A stretch of 64,000 bases of DNA from Adhaeribacter radiodurans (GCF_014075995.1 NZ_CP055153.1:1-64000), one strand, 5' to 3'. Counted from the first letter of the stretch, positions 42,960-52,338 are shown. Program-made: numbers and translations. The notes: generated from the sequence alone by a model not told the origin.

Positions 42960-43988
42960 TTATTTATTCAGGCTCAGTAAGAAGCCAATGGTAAAGTTGG
43001 CATCCCAGTCAAAAACGAAAGTGTCGGTGTTGGTCGCATCGGCAATGCCTTTGTAAATATTTAAGCCCGCTGCCATTTTTTTATCGGCAGCTTTGTAATC
43101 GTTCGGGTTTTTTAAAACGGTGTAACGTTCTTCGCCGTTGCGGTGCTGATTGGCTAAGGTAAAAGGCACGCCCCCCAGGATAAAACCTACGTTGCGTTTG
43201 TTTTCGGGAATCTGACTTACTTTCGATTTTACTTCGTTGTATACCTGGTTATCCGGAACATTTTTCTCGTAATACTTGGCTCCCGGCAGCTCCAGCGATT
43301 GTAATGTGCCATTTTCTTCCCAGGATATTTTAGTGTTGCCCGAGCCAATATCCACTAAAAAAGAATTATCGGCAAAGGAGGGGGGCACGGTGGCCCTAAA
43401 GCCAAATTTACCTTCTTGGTCAGCGGTAACGTTATTTACTACGTAGCCTACTTTTTTTAATTCGTTGCTGATAATAGTAGTTATGGGTTCTTTCTGAGCT
43501 CCGGAAGAAATAACAAAGTGCATATTGTTTTTGGACACGCCTTTATCAAACATACTAGACAAATATTTTTTTAATCCTGCCCGAATATCCTCGGTAGTTG
43601 CCAGGCCTTCGTAGGTAAGCGACTGACCAAAATCTTTCGATACAATTTCCCAGCGTTTCTGGTTATCCATGTTTATTACGAAAGAATTAAAACCGGTAGC
43701 ACCCACTTCTACTACGCCCCGTAAAGTGCCATTTTCGGGTTTTTCGGGAGTATAATTAAATTCCCGCGTTTCGGTTTTATTTGCTGTTGTATTAGTTTCG
43801 GAGGTATTAGAAGTTGCCGAAGGCGTTAAATTGCCGTTATCCGCCGAAGCATCTGTGGCAGGTGGAGTAGTAGAAATTTGAGTGGAATTTTCTTTTTTTA
43901 TCTCCGATAAACGCGGACTAATGGCAAAATAGCCAAGCGCTCCCATTATCAGGAGGATTACAATAATTCCGGCTGGTTTCAGTCTCAT
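42960..43988 (-). CDS. membrane-anchored actin/Ppx-GppA-like (ASKHA fold) protein
   Basis: A 342-residue protein: an N-terminal membrane helix (AGIIVILLIMGALGYFAI), a Ser/Thr/Asn-rich linker (about 35-80) and an ASKHA-like domain. The first phosphate-loop-like motif is GVVEVGATGFNSFVI (91-105) and the second is FLVDIGSGNTKISW (210-223), spaced as in Ppx/GppA proteins. LGGVPFTLA follows near 288. The orientation of the helix suggests that the domain lies outside the cytoplasm, which is odd for an ATP-dependent fold. There is no adenosine motif I can identify. It is encoded between kinase and coiled-coil genes. Confidence 0.65.
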   Translation of the reverse strand: MRLKPAGIIVILLIMGALGYFAISPRLSEIKKENSTQISTTPPATDASADNGNLTPSATSNTSETNTTANKTETREFNYTPEKPENGTLRGVVEVGATGFNSFVINMDNQKRWEIVSKDFGQSLTYEGLATTEDIRAGLKKYLSSMFDKGVSKNNMHFVISSGAQKEPITTIISNELKKVGYVVNNVTADQEGKFGFRATVPPSFADNSFLVDIGSGNTKISWEENGTLQSLELPGAKYYEKNVPDNQVYNEVKSKVSQIPENKRNVGFILGGVPFTLANQHRNGEERYTVLKNPNDYKAADKKMAAGLNIYKGIADATNTDTFVFDWDANFTIGFLLSLNK

Positions 43989-44190
43989 TTTATACTTTCT
44001 ATTTTTAGTTATTTGTTCTGTTTTAGTAAAAAAGCATCTGTTTTTCCGAAGAAAGTTTTTTGGGCTACGTAGCTAAATAATCTCTTCCGCAAGGACATGG
44101 AAAAAATTTGTTGTAAGTTTTTATCACTTAGTAAATTTTAGCAATTCTTTGCGAACTTATATTTCTCATTTGGGCAACTTGCCAATAGTT

Positions 44191-45744
44191 TTATTTATTA
44201 GCTATAGTTATTACCACTACCCGGCCACCTTCTTCTTTAGATAATAATAATTTTTTGCCATCGGTAATATCTACCATGGTATTAACGGGAATTTCTTTGT
44301 CTTCGGTTAAATCTTTAAGGGAGGTTAGTTTCTGATTCACGAACACCCATTTATTTTGAAAAAAAGTAAAATAGCCCACCGGAATTTTTTGCTCCGCCGT
44401 CAGTTTTTCGTTCCGTACTACATTCCGGTTTACGTGCCATTGAAACAGATATTGATTGTGATACACCATTAACCGGTGATTTTCGGGCTTCCAGACGGTT
44501 GGTTTAAACTCAAAATATAAATCCAGTACGGGTACGGTTCCTTTCACCGGTGTACCGCAAAACGGACATTTGGGCGAAGCGCTATTATCAAAAACAAACC
44601 ATTTCTGGTTGCAGTGCGCATTGCTGCAAGGCTGCATTAAATCGGTGGTTTTGAGCAAAGCCTGTTCCCAGGTGTCGGCATTGGGCCGGAGATTAGGATT
44701 ATGCAAACCGGTTACGAATGCCTGATCGAACAAGGTTTTTAAATACGGGCCGGTAAGCGTGTAAGGCAATTTAGTTACATCTGCCCAGGGCAAGGCCCAT
44801 TTAGATACCTGATCCAATTTCGGCCGGTTAGAAGTATCCGTTGGATGCTCAATAAATAAAGCTTTTTCGCCCATCGAAAGTAAATCGTCCTCTTCGGTAT
44901 CCAGGGAATTGATTTTGCCTCCTTTTAATGGGTGCCGGTATAATAAATACATGTAAATCATTACCGCTAAAGCGTGCAAATCGGTGGTGCGATTGGCATG
45001 TTTGCGGTTCGGGTCTCTTAAATTCAGGTGTTTAGTGGCCAATACTTCTGGCGCAATAAAATCGGCGGTACCAATTACATCTGGCGGATACAAGCCCGGC
45101 ACTACCAGTCCATCAATATCAATAATCGTAGCCGATTTACTTACCGGATCGATGAGCACGTTTTTATACGAAAGATCAGAGTGGGCCAAACCCGCCGCGT
45201 GCATGCGTTTAACACCCCGGGCGATTCTTACGCCAATCTGGAAATAGCTTAACCAATTGCCCAGTTCGCTTTCATCGAGGCGCAGAGCAAATTGCTTGTT
45301 TCGAAATTTGGCCGAAGCAAACCACAAACCTTGTTTTTCTTTTCCTTTTATGCCTTCGCTGGTCGCATAGCCTTTTTTAAAAAAGAAGTTTTTGTTATAG
45401 GCCGGTACAACCAATCCAACTTTCCCATCTACCTCTACCATATCGGTGGGCCAACAGTACAGTTCTTTGTAATAATCGCCCCCTTCACGGTTAAAAAAAC
45501 TATCGTAGTATTGGGTAACCAGTTTCTTTAAGCGTTCGCGTGAGTTATAATCCTGCTTGTCGCGGTAAAAAGCTACCACGTACGATTTATCTGGTCCAAA
45601 ATAAACATCTTTCATGCCGCCCCGCATGGGCTCGCCATTATCCACGTACTCGTACGTTTTACCGGCATGAATCAACGATGGCGCCGATTTTACATTCGTT
45701 CCAGGTCCGGGATTATTAGAAAAGGTGCCTATAATACTTTGCAC
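44191..45744 (-). CDS. YegI-like protein kinase with C-terminal zinc ribbon
   Basis: A 517-residue soluble Ser/Thr-kinase-like protein. The Gly-rich loop is MRGGMKDVYFG (40-50), the catalytic loop AHSDLSYKNVLID (187-199) has HSD in place of HRD but keeps Asp190 and Asn195, and the metal Asp is in IIDIDG (207-212). A four-Cys zinc ribbon (Cys372, 377, 392, 395) and a C-terminal beta domain (VWKPENHRLMVYHNQYLF) follow. This kinase type accompanies PP2C and vWA genes in the TerY-P triads described for tellurite/stress systems and in E. coli yegIKL. It lies downstream of the PP2C gene here. Confidence 0.85.
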   Translation of the reverse strand: MQSIIGTFSNNPGPGTNVKSAPSLIHAGKTYEYVDNGEPMRGGMKDVYFGPDKSYVVAFYRDKQDYNSRERLKKLVTQYYDSFFNREGGDYYKELYCWPTDMVEVDGKVGLVVPAYNKNFFFKKGYATSEGIKGKEKQGLWFASAKFRNKQFALRLDESELGNWLSYFQIGVRIARGVKRMHAAGLAHSDLSYKNVLIDPVSKSATIIDIDGLVVPGLYPPDVIGTADFIAPEVLATKHLNLRDPNRKHANRTTDLHALAVMIYMYLLYRHPLKGGKINSLDTEEDDLLSMGEKALFIEHPTDTSNRPKLDQVSKWALPWADVTKLPYTLTGPYLKTLFDQAFVTGLHNPNLRPNADTWEQALLKTTDLMQPCSNAHCNQKWFVFDNSASPKCPFCGTPVKGTVPVLDLYFEFKPTVWKPENHRLMVYHNQYLFQWHVNRNVVRNEKLTAEQKIPVGYFTFFQNKWVFVNQKLTSLKDLTEDKEIPVNTMVDITDGKKLLLSKEEGGRVVVITIANK

Positions 45745-45854
45745 TTGTTAATTATTTTAGAGTAATAAGTAATTAGGTTTAGGTACTTAAGTTATTGGTT
45801 TTAATATATTCTGTCCTTTGGAGGTACACTACTAGTAAATCCTGTTTTCTTCTA

Positions 45855-45954
45855 CCGCAAGCGTCTTTGCTCGTGGTTCCCATTGGCTGGCCTCTGGCCA
45901 GCGTAGGCGTGACGGCTACCTAAATTCATCACGAGCGAGGACGCTCGCGATATT
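45855..45954. repeat. inverted-pair hairpin repeat (family A), short copy
   Basis: GCAAGCGTCTTTGCTCGTGG and CACGAGCGAGGACGCTCGCG face each other over about 100 bp, around GGCTGGCCTCTGGCCAGC. It lies in the 287-bp gap between the kinase and PP2C genes. Confidence 0.65.
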
Positions 45955-46031
45955 GGCTACCCTGCTTTACTTCTCGCGTAAATAACTTGCGCGTTATTAA
46001 GATTATTCCTCATTTCTGTTTAACAAATAGC

Positions 46032-47438
46032 TCAAAAAACAATAGCTAAAGTACGGTCGTCGTGGTTGCCGGGACTCCAGAAATCCATCCAGCGCGAAAG
46101 CTGTTCTTCTATTTCTTTGTTATCAGGGCTCAGTTCAACTGCTATTCCTTCTTCGTTTTGGCCATTCAAATCAGCCAGGAATTCCTGCCATTTTTGAATG
46201 TTGGGTAAGTTGGCTTCCACCACAAACTTGGGGTCGTAAATGCCATCCGACATCATAATCAAATACGAAAAATCAGCGAGTAGTTTAAAGCCAAACCGGG
46301 TGGCAAATTTCTCGCTTTGAAAAATTTCCGGCATGGTGATAAACCGGGTGCCACCACCAAATTCGCCTACATCCAGCCAGTTCATTAAGTTTACTTCCGA
46401 GATGTCTTTATTCAACACGGCAATCGGGCAATCCCCAACGCCAAACGATAGCAAAGCGTAACCAACTTCGTATTTTTTGAATAAAGTAAAAATTAAGGTG
46501 CTGCTTAAATCCTTTAAAGTCAGGCTTTCCTGCGCTGCAAACGTTTCCAGTTGTTTATGCACTTGAAAGGCCGCTTTTCCTAGATTATTGTACACAAACC
46601 GGTTTAACTTCTTCTGCGTATCGTCGCTGGTGTTTTGAATGTGTTGCTGCAACAAGTCATCAAATTCAGCTAAACTTTCCACCGAAGCTTGTTCCTGAAA
46701 ATAATTTACGATACCCTGGCAGGCCATAGAAGAGCCTTTCCGGGAAAGTTTGGCACTGCCCGCCCCATCGGCCACTACTACTAAACTCCAACCATTTGCT
46801 AAATCCTGAAAAGCAAAATCATCTTCCCGGAACGAGCCCATATTCGCGTGAGAACGGCCTCGCTTCGACGAAACCAATATATGTCTATCCCCAAGTGGGG
46901 CAAACATAGTGAGGTTGTCGTCTTTCCAATGCGGGTCGTTTGTATCGCTTTCCAGATTCTTCCACAAACTTTTCGGGTCGGGGTTAATAATAAGCGTTAC
47001 TGGTTTATGGTTAAAAGCATCCTCTTCTGGTTGGTCTGCCACTTTAAATTTAAAAAGCAGTTTTATATCACCGCTTTGGGTGGGTACCCCGCTAATTTGT
47101 TTGGTTGTATCGTCGTAGGTTAAGCCCACTCGTTCCAGTCCATCCCACTCAAAAGCAATAATATCCGGCCAGTTAAACTTATCTAAATCAAACTCGGCCT
47201 GATATGGTTTGCCCACTGTAGCATTGGCAAGGCGGATGGGCTGTTGCATGATTTCCGCTATTCTGTCCTGCAGTTTCCACTTAGCCATAAGCTCGTTTTG
47301 ATTTTGAATTAGAGTATTAATAATAGTTAGGTTCTGCTCATCCTGCAGAAATTCCTCGAACAATGACTGTCGGTTTTCCGGTATGGTAATTTGGTTGCAT
47401 TTAAAAAGCTGAGTCACCACTTGTTTTACATTACTCAT
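46032..47438 (-). CDS. PP2C-type protein phosphatase with N-terminal Ig-like domain
   Basis: A 468-residue protein. Residues 1-65 are helical, and about 68-152 form a putative Ig/He_PIG domain (ANATVGKPYQAEFDL, ISGVPTQSGDIKLLFKF). The PP2C domain (180-468) has the metal-binding Asp residues in GSFREDDFAF, VVADGAGSAK (Asp224), GVGDCPIAVL (Asp336), MMSDGIYD (Asp398) and NHDDRTLAI. It is therefore likely an active Ser/Thr phosphatase opposing the kinase. The Ig-like domain is typical of extracytoplasmic proteins, yet there is no signal peptide. It sits between the vWA and kinase genes. Confidence 0.85.
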   Translation of the reverse strand: MSNVKQVVTQLFKCNQITIPENRQSLFEEFLQDEQNLTIINTLIQNQNELMAKWKLQDRIAEIMQQPIRLANATVGKPYQAEFDLDKFNWPDIIAFEWDGLERVGLTYDDTTKQISGVPTQSGDIKLLFKFKVADQPEEDAFNHKPVTLIINPDPKSLWKNLESDTNDPHWKDDNLTMFAPLGDRHILVSSKRGRSHANMGSFREDDFAFQDLANGWSLVVVADGAGSAKLSRKGSSMACQGIVNYFQEQASVESLAEFDDLLQQHIQNTSDDTQKKLNRFVYNNLGKAAFQVHKQLETFAAQESLTLKDLSSTLIFTLFKKYEVGYALLSFGVGDCPIAVLNKDISEVNLMNWLDVGEFGGGTRFITMPEIFQSEKFATRFGFKLLADFSYLIMMSDGIYDPKFVVEANLPNIQKWQEFLADLNGQNEEGIAVELSPDNKEIEEQLSRWMDFWSPGNHDDRTLAIVF

Positions 47439-47536
47439 TCCGGCTCATTTATTTTATTTCAACCTGCATCTACGTATTCTGGAAAAAAGTAAGTTCAAAT
47501 CTTAAAAATAGCGTTATAGATAAGGCAGAGGTATTT

Positions 47537-47572
47537 TTCTCCCCTTACCCCCTCTAAAGGGAGCTTTTCGCT
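47537..47572. repeat. short hairpin repeat (family D)
   Basis: TCTCCCCTTACCCCCTCTAA then AGGGAGCTTTTCG: a further member of the CCCCTCC/GGAGGGG units, in the 314-bp gap between the PP2C and vWA genes. Nothing else is recognised in the gap. Confidence 0.5.
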
Positions 47573-47752
47573 AATGGCTCTTTCCTTAAGTTATTTAGTT
47601 CACAGGGTACTAAGCCGTATTTTTAATATTCAACCAGTGCTTCCCCAATTTAATTTCCAAAAATATAATTAGCATCTAATTAGCCGGAAATCCTTTTTAG
47701 CCTACTTCCTTATTTCTAATTTCTAATTCATAATTTCTAATTTGGCAAAGCC

Positions 47753-48391
47753 CTACGTTACAATATTTAACTCGGAAGGAGGCGGTGGTAACTCACCCAA
47801 AGCGGTAACTTCTTTGCCGGCATCTTCTACTTTGGTAGAGGTAACACCAATAGAAGCACTTACCCAAGTAAAGAACTTGGCAATACTTTGACTATCGGCA
47901 GTATCGAGGCTTACTACGTTTTCAGTTATTTGCTTTAACAAGTTAGAGTCGGCCGCGCTGCCTGCGGCGCAAGCCACGGTGTAAGCCGTTTTGCGTTGCT
48001 TAAATTCAACTAAGCCACTTTGCCAATCGTCCGTCGGAATTCCATCCGTCATAATAAATACCAGCGGTTTCCAATCGCCTTTTTGTTCGGCAGTAGTTTT
48101 AGTAACTTCATTGTCGATGCAAGTAGAAACTAACTTTAAAGCTTCGCCCAGACTAGTGGTGCCTGTAGCCTTGATATCTACCATTTGAAAAGAAGCTAAA
48201 TCCGTGAGGGGTACTATTTGTTTAGCTTCACTGTCGAAGGTAATAATGCTGATATAAGCCGTTTCAATAGCTTGCGGATTTTGGCGTAAAGAGCTAATCA
48301 TTACCTGTACACCATTTTTTACCGCTTCTATGGGCTCGCCGGTCATAGAGCCGGAAGTGTCTAATAATAAATAGACGGGTAGTCTTCTCAT
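47753..48391 (-). CDS. TerY-like vWA domain protein
   Basis: A 212-residue protein that is essentially one von Willebrand A domain. The MIDAS motif DTSGSM (Asp11, Ser13, Ser15) follows LPVYLLL, the MIDAS Thr is in ATGTTSLGEAL, and the third metal site is in IMTDGIPTDD. The short N-terminus and RRLPVYLLLDTSGSM resemble TerY and YegL. In the TerY-P triad such a protein is associated with PP2C and kinase genes, which follow directly here. It is the first gene of the five-gene minus-strand cluster. Confidence 0.9.
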   Translation of the reverse strand: MRRLPVYLLLDTSGSMTGEPIEAVKNGVQVMISSLRQNPQAIETAYISIITFDSEAKQIVPLTDLASFQMVDIKATGTTSLGEALKLVSTCIDNEVTKTTAEQKGDWKPLVFIMTDGIPTDDWQSGLVEFKQRKTAYTVACAAGSAADSNLLKQITENVVSLDTADSQSIAKFFTWVSASIGVTSTKVEDAGKEVTALGELPPPPSELNIVT

Positions 48392-48820
48392 AGTTCTAAT
48401 TATTTAAAATACGATTATACACTTAAAACGAGGCTACAGCCAAAATCTTAGTAGCTGTAAAAACTCTCTCAGAATGTTTATAGAATTCAAATCTTAAACG
48501 TAGGCCTTCGCTCAAAGTTTACTACCCGGCTCTTGCTTCCAGGCGAAATTTAGGTAAGCGCCGGTTTTAGTCGGTGAATTTTAATTTAGCAAGAACCTGT
48601 TTTATTTGCCTTTGTAAAAAAGTAGCGGCACTTCATTTAGTAGAAATTAAATAGTATCCGAATGGATAAAGTTTAAAATGCAAGCAGCAAGAATATCTTA
48701 AGATAGCGGCGTCGAGAAATTAGCCCGTACCAGGTTTAGCTTCCTTTAACCCGTACTCGGTGATGAACAGGCTTCTGGTACGTAGTAGCGGTATTTCTGA
48801 ATTTAATTTAAAAATATTTA
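48392..48820. other. intergenic region upstream of the vWA cluster
   Basis: About 430 bp with no supported gene and no clear copy of the repeat families. It must hold the promoter of the vWA cluster; I did not find a convincing TAnnTTTG element. Confidence 0.4.
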
Positions 48821-48949
48821 CTAAAACTTCCGGCGGAGGTGCTGCGAAGGACTAACCCCGAAATACTTTTTAAACGCCACCGAAAAATGATGCCCGTGTT
48901 CGTAGCCCAAAGTAAAAGCTACTTCATCTAGGGTTACAACAACAATACG
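48821..48949 (-). pseudogene. AraC-type helix-turn-helix remnant
   Basis: On the minus strand the frame reads LDEVAFTLGYEHGHHFSVAF then KKYFGVSPSQHLRRKF and a TAG stop, which is the second helix-turn-helix of an AraC regulator. No sensor domain, first helix-turn-helix or start codon precedes it. It is only about 40 codons long and appears to be the surviving 3' end of a lost gene. Confidence 0.75.
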
Positions 48950-49145
48950 TCCGCTATTAAACCCGGGTCTATTTCCCTGAACCCACACTTAATCTGAATT
49001 ATCTTTTAAAATTACTAAGAGTAAATCTTGGCTTTTACCAAGATTAATGCCGGCCGCTTGCCTCACCTTTGCTCTGGCAATAAGGCTATTACTTGAATTA
49101 AAATACAATCTAAAATCAACCGATAAATTTTGTCTTAACTTAAAA

Positions 49146-50378
49146 ATGAAAAATTTAAAAAATTTACTTTCTACGTTGCTCCTTAGTGGACTTGTAGCAT
49201 TTACTTTGGGAAGTTGCGAGCCGGATGAAACCGCCCCTGAACCTGATCCCAATAATCCCGACACTCCTGGCGAAGTAATTCAAACGCCTTTTACTTCTAT
49301 TCCGGACGAACTGGTAGGCAGCTGGTACGCCGATCATAATGCTAATTCATTAACGGTTAACTGGGAGCAAGGCACTTTTCAGGGCGAACAAGGTTTCCGC
49401 GAGTTTCGCACCATGGTATTCACCAAAGATGGTAAGAACGCCATTGAATACACTTCCGAAATTTTTAATATGGGCGATGAGGTGAAGCAATACTTATTTA
49501 AACGCGTGGGTACCCTGGAATACAAAACCAATCCAATTTCCTTAACCTTTCACGTGCAATCGGGCAAAGTGCGGTATTTCAGTAATAAGTTCACCGGTTA
49601 CAAAGAAACAGAAATGGTGCTGAAAGACTGGCCTACGTACTTTAGCGTATTGCTCAACCCGGAAGCCACGAGCTATTCATCCTCCACCAATTACTTAACC
49701 GCCAAAAGAACTGATGGCGCCAACCAGTACTCGGTACGCTACATTAAAGTAGATAACAACAACCCCAGTGGAGGAACCACTAACCCCGATGATCTGTATT
49801 CGGCCCCGCCTGCTTCGGGCACGTTCGTTAAGATCGACAACAAATACTATCCTACTGTCACCATCGGTAACCAGGAATGGATGTCGGTAAATTATGCCGG
49901 TACCGGCGGCATGAACGATTCGGAAAAACCTCAGTACGGTACTTTCTACCGCTTTATGGATTTAAAAAATGTTACTGTGCCCGAAGGATGGCGCATTCCG
50001 ACCAAGCAGGATTACATTAAATTACTAAAATCGCAAGGTTTAGAACTAAACGATTGGGGCTCTACGGACGGCGAAGATTTGGCTTCTAAAAAGAAATTAG
50101 GTCAATTAATAGCAGTTAAGGGCTGGTTAAAGCAAGATGGGTACGCTAACAACAAATCCGGGTTTAACGCCATCCCAGCTAACTATAAAATTGAGAACGC
50201 CAGCCCTTACGGGGAAGGTACGAACTGTTACTTATGGACCGCCGAAACCGATGCCAATGAAAATCCGATAGCTTTCCAGATTATTCAGATGCCCAGTGAT
50301 ACGTACGCAGGTTTTACTACCTTCCCCATCGGGTATTTTCTGCAGCACTTACCCGTACGGTTGGTACGAAATAAGTAG
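49146..50378 (+). CDS. FISUMP-domain lipoprotein
   Basis: A 410-residue secreted lipoprotein from ATG 49146: MKNLKNLLSTLLLSGLVAFT then LGSC, with the lipobox Cys near residue 23, followed by an acidic/Pro-rich linker EPDETAPEPDPNNPD. An upstream in-frame start at 49047 would place the signal peptide internally. A central beta domain (about 55-210) precedes the C-terminal Fibrobacter succinogenes major paralogous domain: VTIGNQEWMSVNY, YGTFYRF, VPEGWRIPTKQDYIKLL and CYLWTAETD. FISUMP proteins are cell-surface lipoproteins, with no defined biochemical function. Confidence 0.9.
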   Translation: MKNLKNLLSTLLLSGLVAFTLGSCEPDETAPEPDPNNPDTPGEVIQTPFTSIPDELVGSWYADHNANSLTVNWEQGTFQGEQGFREFRTMVFTKDGKNAIEYTSEIFNMGDEVKQYLFKRVGTLEYKTNPISLTFHVQSGKVRYFSNKFTGYKETEMVLKDWPTYFSVLLNPEATSYSSSTNYLTAKRTDGANQYSVRYIKVDNNNPSGGTTNPDDLYSAPPASGTFVKIDNKYYPTVTIGNQEWMSVNYAGTGGMNDSEKPQYGTFYRFMDLKNVTVPEGWRIPTKQDYIKLLKSQGLELNDWGSTDGEDLASKKKLGQLIAVKGWLKQDGYANNKSGFNAIPANYKIENASPYGEGTNCYLWTAETDANENPIAFQIIQMPSDTYAGFTTFPIGYFLQHLPVRLVRNK

Positions 50379-50441
50379 GCAGGCAATTAACTTGTTTTTA
50401 GCCTGAATTTTGGTTGTTTCAAAATATCCTTCCATTTAAAC

Positions 50442-50843
50442 ATGCTTTCCGATCAATCCTTTTTAATTCTGGTGGCCGGACCGTATCGTAGCGGCCCGAG
50501 CCACCATTCTCTTTTAAATCAGGATAATGGCACCATCCTGTTGGATGCGGCGCTGCAGTTGTACCAAATGGGACATTTACCTATCCTGAGCGAGTGGGTA
50601 GCTTTGCCCATTTTAAAAGCGGCTGATTCCAGAGAAGTAGGCCATACCTGATTTTATGCACTTTTTCATTCCATTGCAGTGCAGTTAATCGATCATTGCA
50701 ACGCTGTTCTACGTTTAGGTGGAGCTTCTGCCGGAGCCGATGTTTTAGTAAATATTGCCCGCTTAAAAGGAAAGGTTATCTTTCATCATTTATCCGAAAT
50801 CCAAAGTGCAAATCCAGCTAACCAAAGTCGGGTACTGCTTTAA
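50442..50843 (+). pseudogene. nucleoside 2-deoxyribosyltransferase-like (DUF4406) gene with an in-frame stop
   Basis: The frame starts MLSDQSFLILVAGPYRSGPS, runs to a TGA at 50649-50651, and continues in the same frame as FYALFHSIAVQLIDHCNAVL then RLGGASAGADVLVNIARLKG to TAA at 50843. The two parts together (about 133 codons) look like one small Rossmann-like enzyme: VAGPYRSG and GGASAGADV are the conserved glycine loops. A single nonsense change explains the break. Readthrough or a sequencing error cannot be excluded. Confidence 0.7.
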
Positions 50844-50953
50844 ATAGAAATCTTCCTGAACTTTAAATTATTAACTGCCTGGTTCGATTAGAAAAATTGC
50901 TTTCAGTTCTCGATTAAGTCGATGCTAAACTTGGCGCGCGTAATTAGTAAAAC

Positions 50954-51092
50954 TGGCGCGAGCGTCCACGCTCGTGTCTACTATTCGGGAGACCTCTGGC
51001 CGGGCAAACGGATTAGCTTTTACTAAGGGAAACTAAATTATTCATTAGCCAGAAGCTAGACAATATTCCTTACAAGCGAGTACGCTCGCGCC
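50954..51092. repeat. inverted-pair hairpin repeat (family A)
   Basis: GGCGCGAGCGTCCACGCTCG on the left and CAAGCGAGTACGCTCGCGCC on the right, about 140 bp apart, with GACCTCTGGCCGGGCAAACG inside. It lies in the 402-bp gap before the dehydrogenase gene. Confidence 0.7.
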
Positions 51093-51245
51093 GGAAAGTT
51101 ATTTATATTTTTATTTATTCTTCTCTCGCCACAACTCTCCCGGTCCTAATTACGAATGACACCTGTAACGCTTCCTCGCGGCTAGTAAACGTTTTGGCGG
51201 TTAAAAAGCAGCGCGCAAGCATTATCTTATTTTAAAAATCTAAAA

Positions 51246-52106
51246 ATGAACTTGAAAAATATTGGTTGGATTGGCCTGGGAAAAATGGGAATTCCGATGG
51301 CGAAAAATTTACTAAATGCCGGTTATTCAGTAACAGTTTACAACCGCAGCAAAGAAAAAGAAGCAGCATTGCAATCTATAGGTGCCAATACGGCCGAATC
51401 GCAGGCGCAACTCCTGCAGCAAGCTGAAGTCATTTTCCTGATGATATCCGACGACCAGGCTACCCGCGACATTTTCACCGGCGAACAAGGTTTGCTTAGC
51501 GCCCAGGCTACCGGAAAAATCATCATCAACATGAGCACCGTTTCGCCGGGCGTTAGTAAAGAAATGGCCAACTTGTGCCAGGAACAGCAAAACTATTACC
51601 TCGATGCACCTGTTTCGGGCAGCGTGAAGCAAGCGGAAGAAGGGCAATTAGTAATTATGGTGGGCGGCGAGGAAGCTATTTTTAACCAGGTTAAACCCAT
51701 CCTAGAAAAACTCGGCAAGTTAACCCTGCGAGTGGGGGATACCGGGGCGGGTAATACTGCCAAATTAGCCATTAACACTTTACTCGGATTTTACGCCCAA
51801 GGCCTGGCCGAGGCCATTATTTTTGCGCAACAACGCGGTATTCAACCGCAGAATTTATTAACCCTTATTGGCAACAGCGCCTTAGGAAATATTTTTACTA
51901 AATTGAAAGGAGAAGCCATTCTGGCGAATAATTTTCAGCCGGCCTTTGCCTTAAAACACATTGCCAAAGACTTGCGACTAGCCAAACAAGAAGGCTCTCA
52001 CACCCCTCTGGCCGAAGTAGTGCAAGCTACCTTTCAGCAAGCCGAATCTGCTTTAGGCGAAGAAGACATTATCGCCATTTTTAAGCATATAAGCCCTGTT
52101 ATTTAA
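51246..52106 (+). CDS. beta-hydroxyacid (3-hydroxyisobutyrate-type) dehydrogenase
   Basis: A 286-residue NAD(P)-dependent oxidoreductase. The Rossmann motif GWIGLGKMGIPMAKNLL and the NADP-favouring Asn-Arg-Ser after strand 2 (VYNRSKEK) are followed by the substrate signature YYLDAPVSGSVKQAEEG, the catalytic Lys in GAGNTAKLAIN, and the C-terminal helical domain with FALKHIAKDLRLA. It is probably a small-acid dehydrogenase or an imine reductase-like relative; the substrate is not defined. It is a single gene between two family A repeats. Confidence 0.92.
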   Translation: MNLKNIGWIGLGKMGIPMAKNLLNAGYSVTVYNRSKEKEAALQSIGANTAESQAQLLQQAEVIFLMISDDQATRDIFTGEQGLLSAQATGKIIINMSTVSPGVSKEMANLCQEQQNYYLDAPVSGSVKQAEEGQLVIMVGGEEAIFNQVKPILEKLGKLTLRVGDTGAGNTAKLAINTLLGFYAQGLAEAIIFAQQRGIQPQNLLTLIGNSALGNIFTKLKGEAILANNFQPAFALKHIAKDLRLAKQEGSHTPLAEVVQATFQQAESALGEEDIIAIFKHISPVI

Positions 52107-52200
52107 AGTGAGACCACTAACTCATTCAGGGCTTTCACCGGTAGTAGAACTTGCTCCGCAGGTAAATCCTACCCAATTTCCTCCGAGTCTTCTATTTTAT

Positions 52201-52338
52201 CGCGAGCGCTCTCGCTCGTAAGGAATATTGTCCGGCTTCTGGCCAATGGATAATTTAGTTTCTTTTAGTAAAAGCTAATCCGTTTGCCCGGCCAGAGGCC
52301 TCCCAGATGTTTAGCTACGAGCGTAGACGCTCAAGCCA
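52201..52338. repeat. inverted-pair hairpin repeat (family A)
   Basis: CGCGAGCGCTCTCGCTCGTA on the left and ACGAGCGTAGACGCTC on the right, with GGCCAATGG and CCCGGCCAGAGGCCTCCC inside. It is reversed relative to the copy at 50954, with which it brackets the dehydrogenase gene. Confidence 0.65.
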
